Assembly: GCF_000284035.1 (NCBI RefSeq)
Contig: NC_016887.1
Coordinates: 5,022,001 to 5,086,000, forward strand
Direction of reading: 5' to 3'
From: Nocardia cyriacigeorgica GUH-2
GTDB lineage: Bacteria > Actinomycetota > Actinomycetes > Mycobacteriales > Mycobacteriaceae
Length of the DNA stretch: 64,000 bases
Below are positions 25,204 through 33,795 of the stretch, in pieces. The notes under the pieces were generated by a model that did not search any database, was not told the DNA's origin, and saw only the letters and a program-made list of their open reading frames with translations. Each line of letters opens with the position of its first letter. The first letter of the stretch is position 1. A program made the position numbers and the translations under genes.

Positions 25204-26496
25204 ATGGATGTCGTGGGCGAATTCGGCGCGATCGAACCAGGGACGGACCTGCCCCGGTACGCCCGCGACCTGGTGCGCATGCACGATGCGGTGATCGGCG
25301 GCGGACGCTCACCGCTGCGGCCGCGCACCCTGGTGGCGCGCTCGTGGTCGCGGGTGCTGGCGGCGGGGCTGGTGCCCGATCAGGCCAATGCCCGCACCGT
25401 GCTCGGGCTCGACGAGGTCGAGCGACGTCGCCGGATGTCGCCGCTGGCAGGCGTGATCGGTGAGCTGATGCAGGTGATCGCCGGCGTCGCCGACGCCTCG
25501 CAGCTGATCATGGTGGTCACCGACGCCGACGGTGTGGTGTTGTGGCGCGCCGGTTCGCCGCGGGTGCGCAACCGCGCCGACAGCCTCGGCTTCCAAGAGG
25601 GCGCCACCTGGACCGAATCCATCGTCGGCACCAATGCCATCGGCACCGCGATCGCCGAAGCCAGTCCGGTGCAACTGTTCTCGGGTGAGCATTTCGAACA
25701 GTCCCAGCATCCGTGGTACTGCACGGCGGCGCCGATCCACGATCCGCGCACCGGCGAACTGCTCGGCGTGGTGGACGTCAGCGGGCCTGCGCTCACCCTG
25801 CATCCCGCGCTCACCGCGCTGGTCGGCGCGGGCGCCCGGCTGGCAGAGGGCCAGATCGCACGGCTGCAACAAGACCAGCTGGAACGATTGCGCACCACCG
25901 CCATGCCCACTCTGTCCGCGCTGACCGGTCCCGCCCTGCTGGTGGACGAGCACGGCTGGGTCGCCCACGCCACCGGTGTGGCCGCCACCCAGCGCATCGC
26001 CATCCCGAACGCCGAACGCGCGGTGCACGTCCCGGGTCTCGGCGTCTGCTCGGCCGAGCCGCTGCGCGGTGGGTGGCTGGTGCGGCCGCTCGGCGCCGGT
26101 GCGCACACCGGTATCCGGATGAACCTGGATCTGTCCGGCGCGCCGGTCGTCAGCGCGGTCGGCGGCGAATCCGATTGGCGCAGTTCACTATCGGTGCGGC
26201 ATGCGGAGATCCTGCTGCTGTTGCAGCTGCGCGGGCGCCGCGGGATGACGGTCGCCGAGCTGAGCCACGCCCTCTACGGCGACCCCGACCACGCGGTGGC
26301 GGTCCGGGCGGAATTGTCGCGGCTGCGCCGGGTGCTTGGCTCGATCATCGAGAGCAGGCCCTATCGGCTCGAGGCGTCGGTGCATCTCACACTGACCCTC
26401 GGTGACGTCGACCGGTTGGCCGACTGCGCCTTCGTCCGCGGGTCCACCAGCCCGGGCATTCGCGCGCTCGCCGGAGCCGGCTCCACGCTCGGCTGA
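25204..26496 (+). CDS. GAF-domain transcriptional regulator (second copy type)
   Basis: A 430-residue regulator from ATG 25204; GTG 25213, with AGGA eight bases upstream, is an alternative. The frame is open further upstream, but that part overlaps the divergent monooxygenase. The layout matches the protein at 21931: RPRTLVARSWSRVLAAGL, GAF domain with IMVVTDADGVVLWRAGS and GATWTESIVGTNAIGTAIAEASPVQLFSGEHFEQSQHPWYCTAAPIHDPRTGELLGVVDVSG, then a winged-helix segment (VRHAEILLLLQLRGRRGMTVAELSHALYGDPDHAVAVRAELSRLRRVLG). No AAA+ domain. Probably activates the divergent flavin monooxygenase. Confidence 0.87.
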   Translation: MDVVGEFGAIEPGTDLPRYARDLVRMHDAVIGGGRSPLRPRTLVARSWSRVLAAGLVPDQANARTVLGLDEVERRRRMSPLAGVIGELMQVIAGVADASQLIMVVTDADGVVLWRAGSPRVRNRADSLGFQEGATWTESIVGTNAIGTAIAEASPVQLFSGEHFEQSQHPWYCTAAPIHDPRTGELLGVVDVSGPALTLHPALTALVGAGARLAEGQIARLQQDQLERLRTTAMPTLSALTGPALLVDEHGWVAHATGVAATQRIAIPNAERAVHVPGLGVCSAEPLRGGWLVRPLGAGAHTGIRMNLDLSGAPVVSAVGGESDWRSSLSVRHAEILLLLQLRGRRGMTVAELSHALYGDPDHAVAVRAELSRLRRVLGSIIESRPYRLEASVHLTLTLGDVDRLADCAFVRGSTSPGIRALAGAGSTLG

Positions 26497-26602
26497 CCTG
26501 AGCGTGCGGGCGAGCCGGCGGTCCGGCTGCCCAGCGCCCGGTATCAACGCCGGCAATGTTCGAGATGTGCACCGGCCTCGCACCCACTGCCGCAGCGCTT
26601 GT

Positions 26603-27019
26603 TCACCCGCGCGAGAACACGGCCTTCCACACCCCGACTACGACCCCGCGCAGGAAGTTCTCCCAGCTGAAATGGTCGTGCCACAGGATGATTCGCCCGT
26701 CGCGCAGTTCGAAGGTGCCGGCGACCCAGAACGAGATCCGCAGCGGACCGAACCGCAGGATGTCGGTGCGGTCGGTGAGCACGATGGGCCCGTCGGCGGC
26801 GATGTGGTGCATGATCGCGGCGAAGCCGAACTGCTCGCGGTTCAGCCCGCGCAGCACCTGCGCCACCCGCTCGCCACGCACATCCGGTAGCGAGGTGTTC
26901 TTCCAGACGATGTCGGGATGCAGCAGTTCCAGTGCCTCGCCCACCGCGCCCAGTTCCAGCGCGGCGAAGAATTCCCGCACGGTGGTGATCGAGTCCTGCT
27001 CCAGCTCGATTTCGCTCAT
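26603..27019 (-). CDS. Limonene-1,2-epoxide hydrolase-like protein
   Basis: A 138-residue NTF2-fold protein with the active-site pattern of limonene-epoxide hydrolases: Arg84 and Asp86 in LTDRTDIL, and Asp115 in ILWHDHFSWE after the GTFELRDGRI strand. These correspond to the Asp-Arg-Asp triad that opens epoxides by general acid-base catalysis (family knowledge). Start ATG 27019 is six bases after a TACCCT box; longer in-frame starts lack support. It is divergent from another NTF2-like gene at 27108. An epoxide-forming monooxygenase lies nearby, so a joint pathway is possible but unproven. Confidence 0.78.
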   Translation of the reverse strand: MSEIELEQDSITTVREFFAALELGAVGEALELLHPDIVWKNTSLPDVRGERVAQVLRGLNREQFGFAAIMHHIAADGPIVLTDRTDILRFGPLRISFWVAGTFELRDGRIILWHDHFSWENFLRGVVVGVWKAVFSRG

Positions 27020-27025
27020 GGATCG

Positions 27026-27031
27026 AGGGTA
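27026..27031 (-). promoter_or_regulatory. Probable -10 element of a leaderless transcript
   Basis: TACCCT on the minus strand ends six bases before the ATG at 27019; no ribosome site is seen. Confidence 0.45.
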
Positions 27032-27095
27032 GGCCGAGCGACGCCGGGCCGGGACCGATCGGCGCGTTCGGCGCCACGACCTCGCCGTCCGGCGA

Positions 27096-27101
27096 TACGT
27101 T
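27096..27101 (+). promoter_or_regulatory. Probable -10 element of a leaderless transcript
   Basis: TACGTT ends six bases before the ATG at 27108; no ribosome site is seen. Confidence 0.5.
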
Positions 27102-27107
27102 GGGCCT

Positions 27108-27545
27108 ATGACCACTCGGGATGAGATCGAGTCGTTCCTGGACGAGTACCAGGCCGCGCTGTCGGCCTACGACGCCGAACGCTCCGCCTCGCTGTGGGGC
27201 ATGCCGGGCACCATCCTCAGCGACGCCTTCGCCGGCGCGCTGCACTCACGGGCCGAGCTCGCCCAGGGGCTGTCCCAGGCCTACCCCTTCTACCAGCAGC
27301 TCGGGCTGGCCCGGGTCGACCACACGCTGCTCGAACACGTCGACCTGACCGCGAGCATCGTCCGCGTGCACGTGCGCTGGCATTTCTACGACGACGCCGA
27401 CGACCTGCTCACCGACGGGGACTACGAGTACCTGCTGCGTCGTGACGACGACGGCCTGCACGCCTACGTCGCGGTGGCGATCGATGAGATGGAGAAGCTG
27501 ACCAAGCTCGCGGCGGAGAAAGGGATTCAACTGCCGGGGACATGA
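27108..27545 (+). CDS. NTF2-like (SnoaL-type) small protein
   Basis: A 145-residue soluble protein with the helical start and beta-sheet end of the NTF2/SnoaL-like fold (EIESFLDEYQAALSAYDAERSASLWGMPGTILSD, ASIVRVHVRWHFYDDADD, YEYLLRRDDDGLHAYVAVAIDE). No catalytic signature is clear; relatives are found in steroid isomerases, polyketide cyclases and many uncharacterised proteins. It is divergent from the epoxide-hydrolase-like gene with an 88-base gap that must hold both promoters. Confidence 0.78.
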   Translation: MTTRDEIESFLDEYQAALSAYDAERSASLWGMPGTILSDAFAGALHSRAELAQGLSQAYPFYQQLGLARVDHTLLEHVDLTASIVRVHVRWHFYDDADDLLTDGDYEYLLRRDDDGLHAYVAVAIDEMEKLTKLAAEKGIQLPGT

Positions 27546-27621
27546 GGTGTCCGCTCAGCTCGCCGGAACTGCGCGGCTCGGCCAGGTCGCGCAGGCCGCA
27601 TCGCAACCGGACGGCGCTCGG

Positions 27622-28599
27622 CTAAGTCGTGCCGTCGGCCCGGCCCGCGCGCCGATCGACGAGCGCCTGCAGGCCGTCGAGGATCCGGTCGATGCCGAAG
27701 TTCAGGGCGTCGTCGCGGGCCGAACCACCACCGGCCTGCTCGCTCATGGCAGCGGTGACCTCCGGGTATCGGTCCCCGACGGCCGCCATCACCTCGGCCA
27801 TCTGTCGCATCAACTGCTCCTCCATGCCGTCGGCCGGGGTGCCGCCGTTCTGGAGCGCGAGGCTGCGCACGTGACCGTTGAGCACGACGACGGTGTCCAG
27901 CCGCTCCGGCCCGGTCAGGCCGATGCCCGCCATCGCCGTCAGCGCGGCTTCGAGCCAGGCGAGTTCGTTCGGGCCCATCGGCCGGATCCCGGCGGACAGT
28001 TCCAGCGACCACGGGTGCGCCCGGTAGCGGCGGAAGATCTCTTCGGTCCAGCGGCGTAGACCCGCCCGCCACGGCGCCTCAGTGGAAAATGACTCGGCCG
28101 CAGAGGCATTCGGCGGCGCAGCGACTTCCGGCTGGGCAGCGCGATCCGGCGCAGCAGCAGTTTCCGGCCGGGCGGCGACACCTGGCGCCGCAACGGCATC
28201 GGGCCCCGCAGCGGTTTCCGGCCGGGCAGCGGTAACCGGCGCCGCAACGGTAACCGGCGCCGCAGCGGCGTCAGGCGCGGCAGCGGCGTCAGGCGCGGCA
28301 GCGGCGTCAGGCGCGGCCGCGATTGCCGGCGGGGCGGTCATATCCGGCGGGGCGCCGAGCGCTTGCTCCAGCATCAGCGCGGCCAGTTCGGCCTTGCCGG
28401 GCACGTACCGGTACAGCGACATCTTCGTGTAGCCGAGCCGCTCGGCCACGCGCTGCATCGAGACCCCGGCCATTCCTTCGGCGTCGGCCAGTTCGATGGC
28501 GGCGCCGACGATGGCCTCGAGCGACAGCGACGGTTTCGGGCCGCGCTTGGCCGGCCGCGCGGTACCCCAGAGCAGTTCGACCACGGTCGGAGCCGGCAT
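27622..28599 (-). CDS. TetR family regulator with repeat-encoded Ala/Pro insert
   Basis: A 325-residue regulator, longer than the usual 200-240. Start ATG 28599 (MPAPTVVELLWGTARPAKRGPKPSLSLEAIVGAAIELADAEG) has GGAAGG upstream. The helix-turn-helix is at about 25-75 (VSMQRVAERLGYTKMSLYRYVPGKAEL), TetR_C-type ligand domain from about 175. Between them, roughly residues 84-172 are a low-complexity Ala/Pro stretch with repeated PDAAAA, PVTVAA and PETAA units, encoded by 18-bp direct repeats. It would separate the DNA and ligand domains by a flexible tether. Divergent from a flavin monooxygenase, with a 12-bp-arm inverted repeat between. Confidence 0.88.
   Translation of the reverse strand: MPAPTVVELLWGTARPAKRGPKPSLSLEAIVGAAIELADAEGMAGVSMQRVAERLGYTKMSLYRYVPGKAELAALMLEQALGAPPDMTAPPAIAAAPDAAAAPDAAAAPDAAAAPVTVAAPVTAARPETAAGPDAVAAPGVAARPETAAAPDRAAQPEVAAPPNASAAESFSTEAPWRAGLRRWTEEIFRRYRAHPWSLELSAGIRPMGPNELAWLEAALTAMAGIGLTGPERLDTVVVLNGHVRSLALQNGGTPADGMEEQLMRQMAEVMAAVGDRYPEVTAAMSEQAGGGSARDDALNFGIDRILDGLQALVDRRAGRADGTT
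28226..28315. repeat. 18-bp tandem repeats inside the TetR gene
   Basis: Two copies of GCAGCGGTAACCGGCGCC (one base different) at 28226-28261 are followed by three identical copies of GCAGCGGCGTCAGGCGCG at 28262-28315. More degenerate copies continue down to about 28100. The unit is a multiple of three, so the frame is kept as copies vary. Confidence 0.88.
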
Positions 28600-28652
28600 C
28601 GCGATGACCTTCCAGAAACGGTGTTGACGAGAACCTGTGTCTACCATACGCT

Positions 28653-28693
28653 TATCTGCGTCCGCCGGAAACAGATTCCGACGGACGCAGATA
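28653..28693. promoter_or_regulatory. Inverted repeat, candidate TetR operator
   Basis: Perfect 12-bp arms TATCTGCGTCCG (28653-28664) and its complement (28682-28693), 17 bases apart, lie between the divergent TetR and monooxygenase genes, just upstream of the latter's ribosome site. Confidence 0.65.
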
Positions 28694-28714
28694 CTTCCGC
28701 TGAATGGAGCCCTC

Positions 28715-29914
28715 ATGCGTAACAAGACCGTCCTCATCTCCGGTGCGAGCATCGCCGGCCCGGCCCTCGCCTCTTGGCTGGACCGCTACGGCTTCGAGGT
28801 CACCGTCGTCGAACGCGCTCCCGAGCTGCGTCCCGGCGGCCAGGCCGTCGACTTCAAGGGCGCCACCCACCTGACGGTGCTGGAGCAGATGGGCATCCTC
28901 GGCGCCGTCCGCGAGCGGCAGACCGGTGGGGCCGACATGGTGCTGGTGGACGCCGACGGCAACCGTCGCGCGGTGATCTCCGGTGACTTCACCGGCGGCG
29001 ACGTGGAGATCCTGCGCGGCGATCTGGCCGAGATCATGTACGAGCGCACCGCCGGGACCTGCACTTACGTCTTCGGCGATTCGATCACCGCACTCACCGA
29101 GACCGCCGACGGTGTGCGGGTGGAGTTCGAGCACGGCCCGGCCCGCACCTTCGACCTGGTGTTCGGCGCCGACGGTGTGCACTCACGGGTGCGCAAGCTG
29201 GCCTTCGGCCCCGAGCACGATTACGTCAAGCACCGGGGCTACTACTACTGCCTGGTCAATTCGGGGAACGGACCCCGTCGCACCGACGGCCCTCGCCGTG
29301 AGGTGTCCTACGCCCACAACACGCCGGGCAAGCTCGCGGTCGACGGCGGCCCGAAGGCCGAGCAGATGTACATGTTCGCCGCTCCCGAACTCGACTACGC
29401 CCGCGACGACGAACAGGCCCAGCGCCGCATCGTCAAGGAGACCTTCGCCGACGTCGGCTGGGAGGTGCCGCGGATGATGGCCGATCTGGACGCGGCCACC
29501 AACTTCTACCTGGATTCGCTGAGCGTGGTGCACATGGACTCGTGCATCCGCGGCCGGGTCGCACTCGTCGGCGATGCCGGATACGGCAATACGCTGGCCG
29601 GGTTCGGCACCGGCCTCGCCCTCGTCGGCGCCTACGTGCTCGCGGGCGAACTCGCCCTCGCCGACGGCGATCACACCGTGGCCTTCGCGCGCTACGACGA
29701 AATCATGCGGCGCTACAACAAGATCGCCGGCTCCAGCAACCCGGCCCGCTTCCTCGCCCCCAAGACCGCCTTCGGGATCCGGGCCCGCGACTGGTTCCTG
29801 AACTCGCCACTGTTCGCGCTGATGGTCAAGCTCGGCGACAAGGGCGCCAACGACATCGAGCTGCGCGACTACCCGAACCTGTTCGCGACCGGTGCCGGCG
29901 CGAACGGGAACTAG
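28715..29914 (+). CDS. FAD-dependent aromatic-ring-type monooxygenase (PHBH/TetX fold)
   Basis: A 399-residue class A flavin monooxygenase. The FAD-binding motif is LISGASIAGPALASWLDRYGFEVTVVERAPELRPGG (Rossmann GxSxxG near residues 9-16), the DG motif is FDLVFGADGVHSRVRKLAFG, and the second FAD motif is GRVALVGDAGYGNTLAGFGTGLAL. Such enzymes hydroxylate phenolics, polyketides or antibiotics such as tetracycline and rifamycin. ATG 28715 follows TGGAG. The divergent TetR gene suggests induction by its substrate, so a detoxifying role is reasonable. Confidence 0.9.
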   Translation: MRNKTVLISGASIAGPALASWLDRYGFEVTVVERAPELRPGGQAVDFKGATHLTVLEQMGILGAVRERQTGGADMVLVDADGNRRAVISGDFTGGDVEILRGDLAEIMYERTAGTCTYVFGDSITALTETADGVRVEFEHGPARTFDLVFGADGVHSRVRKLAFGPEHDYVKHRGYYYCLVNSGNGPRRTDGPRREVSYAHNTPGKLAVDGGPKAEQMYMFAAPELDYARDDEQAQRRIVKETFADVGWEVPRMMADLDAATNFYLDSLSVVHMDSCIRGRVALVGDAGYGNTLAGFGTGLALVGAYVLAGELALADGDHTVAFARYDEIMRRYNKIAGSSNPARFLAPKTAFGIRARDWFLNSPLFALMVKLGDKGANDIELRDYPNLFATGAGANGN

Positions 29915-30065
29915 ACCGCGGTGGACAGCTCATGCCGCCCGCCGACGTGCCGTGGCGGCGAGCGCCCCGGCCGGGATCGAGCGCCACACTGGGCCGGCCC
30001 GAAAACGGCGACGCGCCCACGATGCGGCAGAAGCCGATCGCAGGCGCGTCGTCAGCGGAAAAGAC

Positions 30066-31361
30066 TCAGCCCAGCAGGCGCCAGTCCTCGAGCCCCTGGT
30101 ACAGCGGCAGATCGTTGGCCAGCTTGCGGACGCGGCCGCGCAGCGTCTCGACATCCGAACCACCGGCCAGCGCGGTGCCGATGATGTCGGCGACCTCGGT
30201 GAACTCGGCGTCGCCGAAGCCGCGGGTGGCCAGCGCGGCGGTGCCGATACGCAGACCGGAGGTGACCATCGGCGGGCGCGGGTCGAACGGAACGGCGTTG
30301 CGGTTGACCGTGATTCCGATCTCGTGCAGCAGATCCTCGCCCTGCTGACCGTCGAGCTGGGAGTTGCGCAGGTCCACCAGCACCAGGTGCACGTCGGTGC
30401 CGCCGGTGAGCACGCTGATGCCCTTGCCGGCGACGTCGGCCGCGCCCAGACGCTCGGCCAGGATCTTCGCGCCGGACAGGGTGCGCTGCTGACGCTCGGC
30501 GAACTCGGCGGTGCCGGCGATCTTGAACGCGACGGCCTTGGCGGCGATGGCGTGCATCAGCGGGCCGCCCTGCTGGCCCGGAAACACCGAGCTGTTGAGC
30601 TTCTTGGCGAACTCCTGCTTGGCCAGGATCAGGCCGGAGCGCGGGCCGCCCAGGGTCTTGTGCACGGTGGAGGAGACGACGTCGGCGTAGGGCACCGGCG
30701 AGGGGTGCAGCCCGGCCGCGACCAGCCCGGCGAAGTGCGCCATATCGACCCACAGGTAGGCGCCGACCTCGTCGGCGATCTCCCGGAAGGCCGCGAAATC
30801 CTGGTGCCGCGGGTAGGCCGACCAGCCCGCCACGATCACCTTCGGCTGCGCCTCGCGGGCGATCTTGCGCACCTCGTCCATGTCGACGCGGTGGTCTTCC
30901 TTGCTGACGCCGTAGGAGTGGACCTCGTACAGCTTGCCGGAGAAGTTCAGCCGCATGCCGTGGGTGAGGTGGCCGCCGTGGGCCAGGTCCAGGCCGAGCA
31001 GCTTCTCGCCGGGGTTCATCAGCGACATCAGCACCGCGGCGTTGGCCTGGGCGCCCGAATGCGGCTGGACGTTGGCGAACTCGGCGCCGAACAGTTCCTT
31101 GGCGCGCTCGCGGGCCAGGTTCTCCACGACGTCGACGTGCTCGCAGCCGCCGTAGTAGCGACGGCCCGGATAGCCCTCGGCGTACTTGTTGGTGAGCACG
31201 CTGCCCTGCGCCTGCAGGACCGCGCGCGGCACGAAGTTCTCCGAGGCGATCATCTCGAGGGTGTCGCGCTCACGGGCGAGCTCTCCTGCCATCGCGGCAG
31301 CTACCTCGGGATCGAGTTCACCGAGAGACTGGGTATTGACAGAAGCGGTCGTCTGCGTCAC
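30066..31361 (-). CDS. glyA: Serine hydroxymethyltransferase
   Basis: A 431-residue PLP enzyme converting serine and tetrahydrofolate to glycine and methylene-tetrahydrofolate. MIASENFVPRAV, YAEGYPGRRYYGGCEHVDVVE and VVSSTVHKTLGGPRSG with PLP lysine K235 identify it clearly. Start is a GTG at 31361, six bases after a TAGACT box with no ribosome site, so the message may be leaderless. It belongs to the conserved core block with coaA and the cis-prenyl synthase. Confidence 0.97.
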   Translation of the reverse strand: MTQTTASVNTQSLGELDPEVAAAMAGELARERDTLEMIASENFVPRAVLQAQGSVLTNKYAEGYPGRRYYGGCEHVDVVENLARERAKELFGAEFANVQPHSGAQANAAVLMSLMNPGEKLLGLDLAHGGHLTHGMRLNFSGKLYEVHSYGVSKEDHRVDMDEVRKIAREAQPKVIVAGWSAYPRHQDFAAFREIADEVGAYLWVDMAHFAGLVAAGLHPSPVPYADVVSSTVHKTLGGPRSGLILAKQEFAKKLNSSVFPGQQGGPLMHAIAAKAVAFKIAGTAEFAERQQRTLSGAKILAERLGAADVAGKGISVLTGGTDVHLVLVDLRNSQLDGQQGEDLLHEIGITVNRNAVPFDPRPPMVTSGLRIGTAALATRGFGDAEFTEVADIIGTALAGGSDVETLRGRVRKLANDLPLYQGLEDWRLLG

Positions 31362-31367
31362 CCGGAC

Positions 31368-31373
31368 AGTCTA
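31368..31373 (-). promoter_or_regulatory. Probable -10 element of a leaderless glyA transcript
   Basis: TAGACT on the minus strand ends six bases before the GTG at 31361; no ribosome site is present. Confidence 0.5.
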
Positions 31374-31461
31374 TTTGCTGCCGCGGCGCCCGGCGGAACG
31401 GGGTCGGATAGCACATCCCGCGGCCTTGTGCACGCCTTTCCGGCGACCGGACCGACGACGA

Positions 31462-32667
31462 TCAGGCCACCTGCACGGCTCGGATCGCGCCGGGCGTCAA
31501 GGGTTCGTCCAGCAGCCGCCGGAACCGATCGGCGCGCTCGTCGGCGCTCGGTGCCGCATCGAGCCACCCGCCGAGCAACTTGTAGCCCTCGACATAGGTG
31601 CTGATGTAGGCCCGCCACAGCGGTGAGGACAGGAATCGCAGCGATTGCCGGGCACGGTCCGGCGTGGTCAGGTTCCAGCGCTGCAGGAACTCGGCAACCT
31701 CGTCGGCATCGCGGCCGCGATCGTGCAGCAGCAGCGCCGCGTCCTGGCGCACGCCGAGCAGCTGCGCGGAGGCCTGCGAGAGCCGTTCGGCGCGCTCGCC
31801 GTCGAAGCGCAGGCCCAGATCGGCGTAGATCTCCTGCGCCCAGCGGCCCCAGCCCGGCCCGACGATCGCCTCCAGCGCCAGGTCGGCCAGGCCCTCGGCC
31901 ATCAGGCACTGCGGGGTGTTGACCAGGAACAGCGTCTGCTCGGCCTGACCGGCGGCGACCAGTCCGGCCTCCTTGCGGCAATGCTCGGTGTGGTGGCCGG
32001 GGTAGGCCTCGTGCGCGATGAGCCGGGGCAGGTTGGCCATGTGCTGGCGCAGATCGGAGTTGATCGCGACCTTCGAGTGGTAATTGCCCAGGTAGTAGTT
32101 GAAGCCGGACCAGGGCTTGTCGCCGACGATCTCGTAGGTGACGTGCTCGTGGTCGGGCAGCGGATACCGCTCGCGCACCAGCTCGCGCAACGCGCCGGAG
32201 AACGCCTCCACGCAGGCCGCCAGCCGCTCCGGCGGGATCTCGTCGGCCTGCCGGTGCGCGGCGATGCGTTCGGCCAGCGGACCGTCGCCGGCCAGCACCT
32301 CGTCCATCTTGCGGTGCGCGTCGCGGTAGTCGGCCTCATCGCCGGGTGCGATGTCGACGTCGAAGTAGGCGCGCACCTCGTCGACGAAACCGATGTCGTC
32401 ACCGGCGAACTTGCGGGCCGAGCATTCCAGCGCGCGCAGATGCGCATCCAGGAACTCGGTGCGCTCGGGCGCCAGCCCGGCCCCGGGCAGTTCGGCGCGC
32501 AATGCCCGGGCCCGGCGGGCGAGCTCGCGCGGCTGTGGGGCGGGCGCGTTCTCGATCTCCCGGCGCAGTGCCGGGTCGCCGGTGAAGGCGTCGACGAACC
32601 CCTCCTCCAGCCGGTCGAAGGCCAGGCCGAGCCGCAGGTAATCGGTCACGAGCGGATACGCTTCCAT
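31462..32667 (-). CDS. DUF885-like putative zinc metallopeptidase
   Basis: A 401-residue largely helical protein. The metal motif is HEAYPGHHTEHC (HExxxGHH, a DUF885 feature), followed by NTPQCLMAEGLADLALEA, which supplies a likely third Glu ligand. DUF885 proteins are related to carboxypeptidase-like M32/M3 folds; substrate unknown. ATG 32667 is chosen over ATG 32691 because a TATCGT box lies between them, eight bases before 32667, so the longer start would lie upstream of the promoter. Divergent from coaA. Confidence 0.82.
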   Translation of the reverse strand: MEAYPLVTDYLRLGLAFDRLEEGFVDAFTGDPALRREIENAPAPQPRELARRARALRAELPGAGLAPERTEFLDAHLRALECSARKFAGDDIGFVDEVRAYFDVDIAPGDEADYRDAHRKMDEVLAGDGPLAERIAAHRQADEIPPERLAACVEAFSGALRELVRERYPLPDHEHVTYEIVGDKPWSGFNYYLGNYHSKVAINSDLRQHMANLPRLIAHEAYPGHHTEHCRKEAGLVAAGQAEQTLFLVNTPQCLMAEGLADLALEAIVGPGWGRWAQEIYADLGLRFDGERAERLSQASAQLLGVRQDAALLLHDRGRDADEVAEFLQRWNLTTPDRARQSLRFLSSPLWRAYISTYVEGYKLLGGWLDAAPSADERADRFRRLLDEPLTPGAIRAVQVA

Positions 32668-32847
32668 GGCAGCCGACGATAGCGGTTCCACCAGCGCGGC
32701 GCCGAGAGTTACCGGCCGGTAGGCGACCCCCTTTTCCCGGTGTGCGGCGGCGAGGCGCAGAATTCAGCCATGCGGCCACAGATAGTCCGAATCTCACAGC
32801 GCCGGTGCGATATGAGTGCGTGTTTGCCGGAATGGAGCGTCGGGTAA

Positions 32848-33780
32848 GTGGCACGGATGAGCGAGCCGAGCCCGTATGTGGAATTCGATCGGAAACAGTG
32901 GCGCACACTGCGGAAATCGACTCCACTGGTGCTCACCGAGGAAGAACTGCGCGGCCTGCGTGGTCTGGGTGAACAGATCGATCTGGAAGAGGTCGCCGAG
33001 GTCTATCTTCCGCTGGCCCGGCTCATTCATTTGCAGGTCGCCGCACGTCAGCGGCTGTTCGCGGCCACCGCGACCTTCCTCGGGGAAAAACATCCGGACC
33101 GGCAGGTGCCGTTCGTGATCGGCGTCGCCGGCAGTGTCGCGGTGGGTAAATCCACCACCGCGCGCGTGCTGCAAGCACTACTGGCGCGCTGGGATCATCA
33201 TCCCCGAGTGGATTTGGTCACAACCGACGGGTTCCTCTATCCCACTGCCGAACTCACCCGCCGCGGCATCATGCATCGCAAAGGATTCCCGGAGAGCTAC
33301 GACCGCCGCAAACTGCTGCGTTTCGTCACCGAGGTGAAATCCGGTGCTCCCGAGGTGTGCGCGCCGATGTATTCGCATATCTCCTACGACATCGTCCCGG
33401 ATCAGTTCCATTGCGTGCGCCAGCCCGACATTCTCATCGTCGAGGGTCTCAATGTCTTGCAGACCGGCCCGCGGCTGATGGTGTCGGATCTGTTCGACTT
33501 CTCCATCTACGTCGACGCCCGCATCGAGGACATCGAGAACTGGTACGTGCAAAGGTTTCTCAGCCTGCGCAAGACCGGGTTCGCCGATCCGAAGGCGCAT
33601 TTCCACCATTACGCCCGCTTCACCGACGAGGAAGCCACGGCGGCGGCCAAGGACATCTGGAACTCGACCAACCGGCCGAATCTGGTGGAGAACATCCTGC
33701 CGACCCGGCCGCGCGCGACGCTGGTGTTGCGCAAGGATTCCGATCACACCATCAATCGGCTGCGCCTGCGGAAGTTGTGA
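32848..33780 (+). CDS. coaA: Type I pantothenate kinase
   Basis: A 310-residue kinase that phosphorylates pantothenate, the first step of coenzyme A synthesis. P-loop GSVAVGKS at 95-102, then RVDLVTTDGFLYP, HRKGFPESYDRRKLLRF and the C-terminal INRLRLRKL agree nearly residue for residue with mycobacterial CoaA. GTG 32848 (MARMSEPSPYVEFDRKQW) is used because the homologue I recall starts MSRLSEPSPYVEFDR. It converges on the cis-prenyl synthase with a 15-base gap. Confidence 0.97.
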   Translation: MARMSEPSPYVEFDRKQWRTLRKSTPLVLTEEELRGLRGLGEQIDLEEVAEVYLPLARLIHLQVAARQRLFAATATFLGEKHPDRQVPFVIGVAGSVAVGKSTTARVLQALLARWDHHPRVDLVTTDGFLYPTAELTRRGIMHRKGFPESYDRRKLLRFVTEVKSGAPEVCAPMYSHISYDIVPDQFHCVRQPDILIVEGLNVLQTGPRLMVSDLFDFSIYVDARIEDIENWYVQRFLSLRKTGFADPKAHFHHYARFTDEEATAAAKDIWNSTNRPNLVENILPTRPRATLVLRKDSDHTINRLRLRKL

Positions 33781-33795
33781 GCGGGCCGGCTCCGC

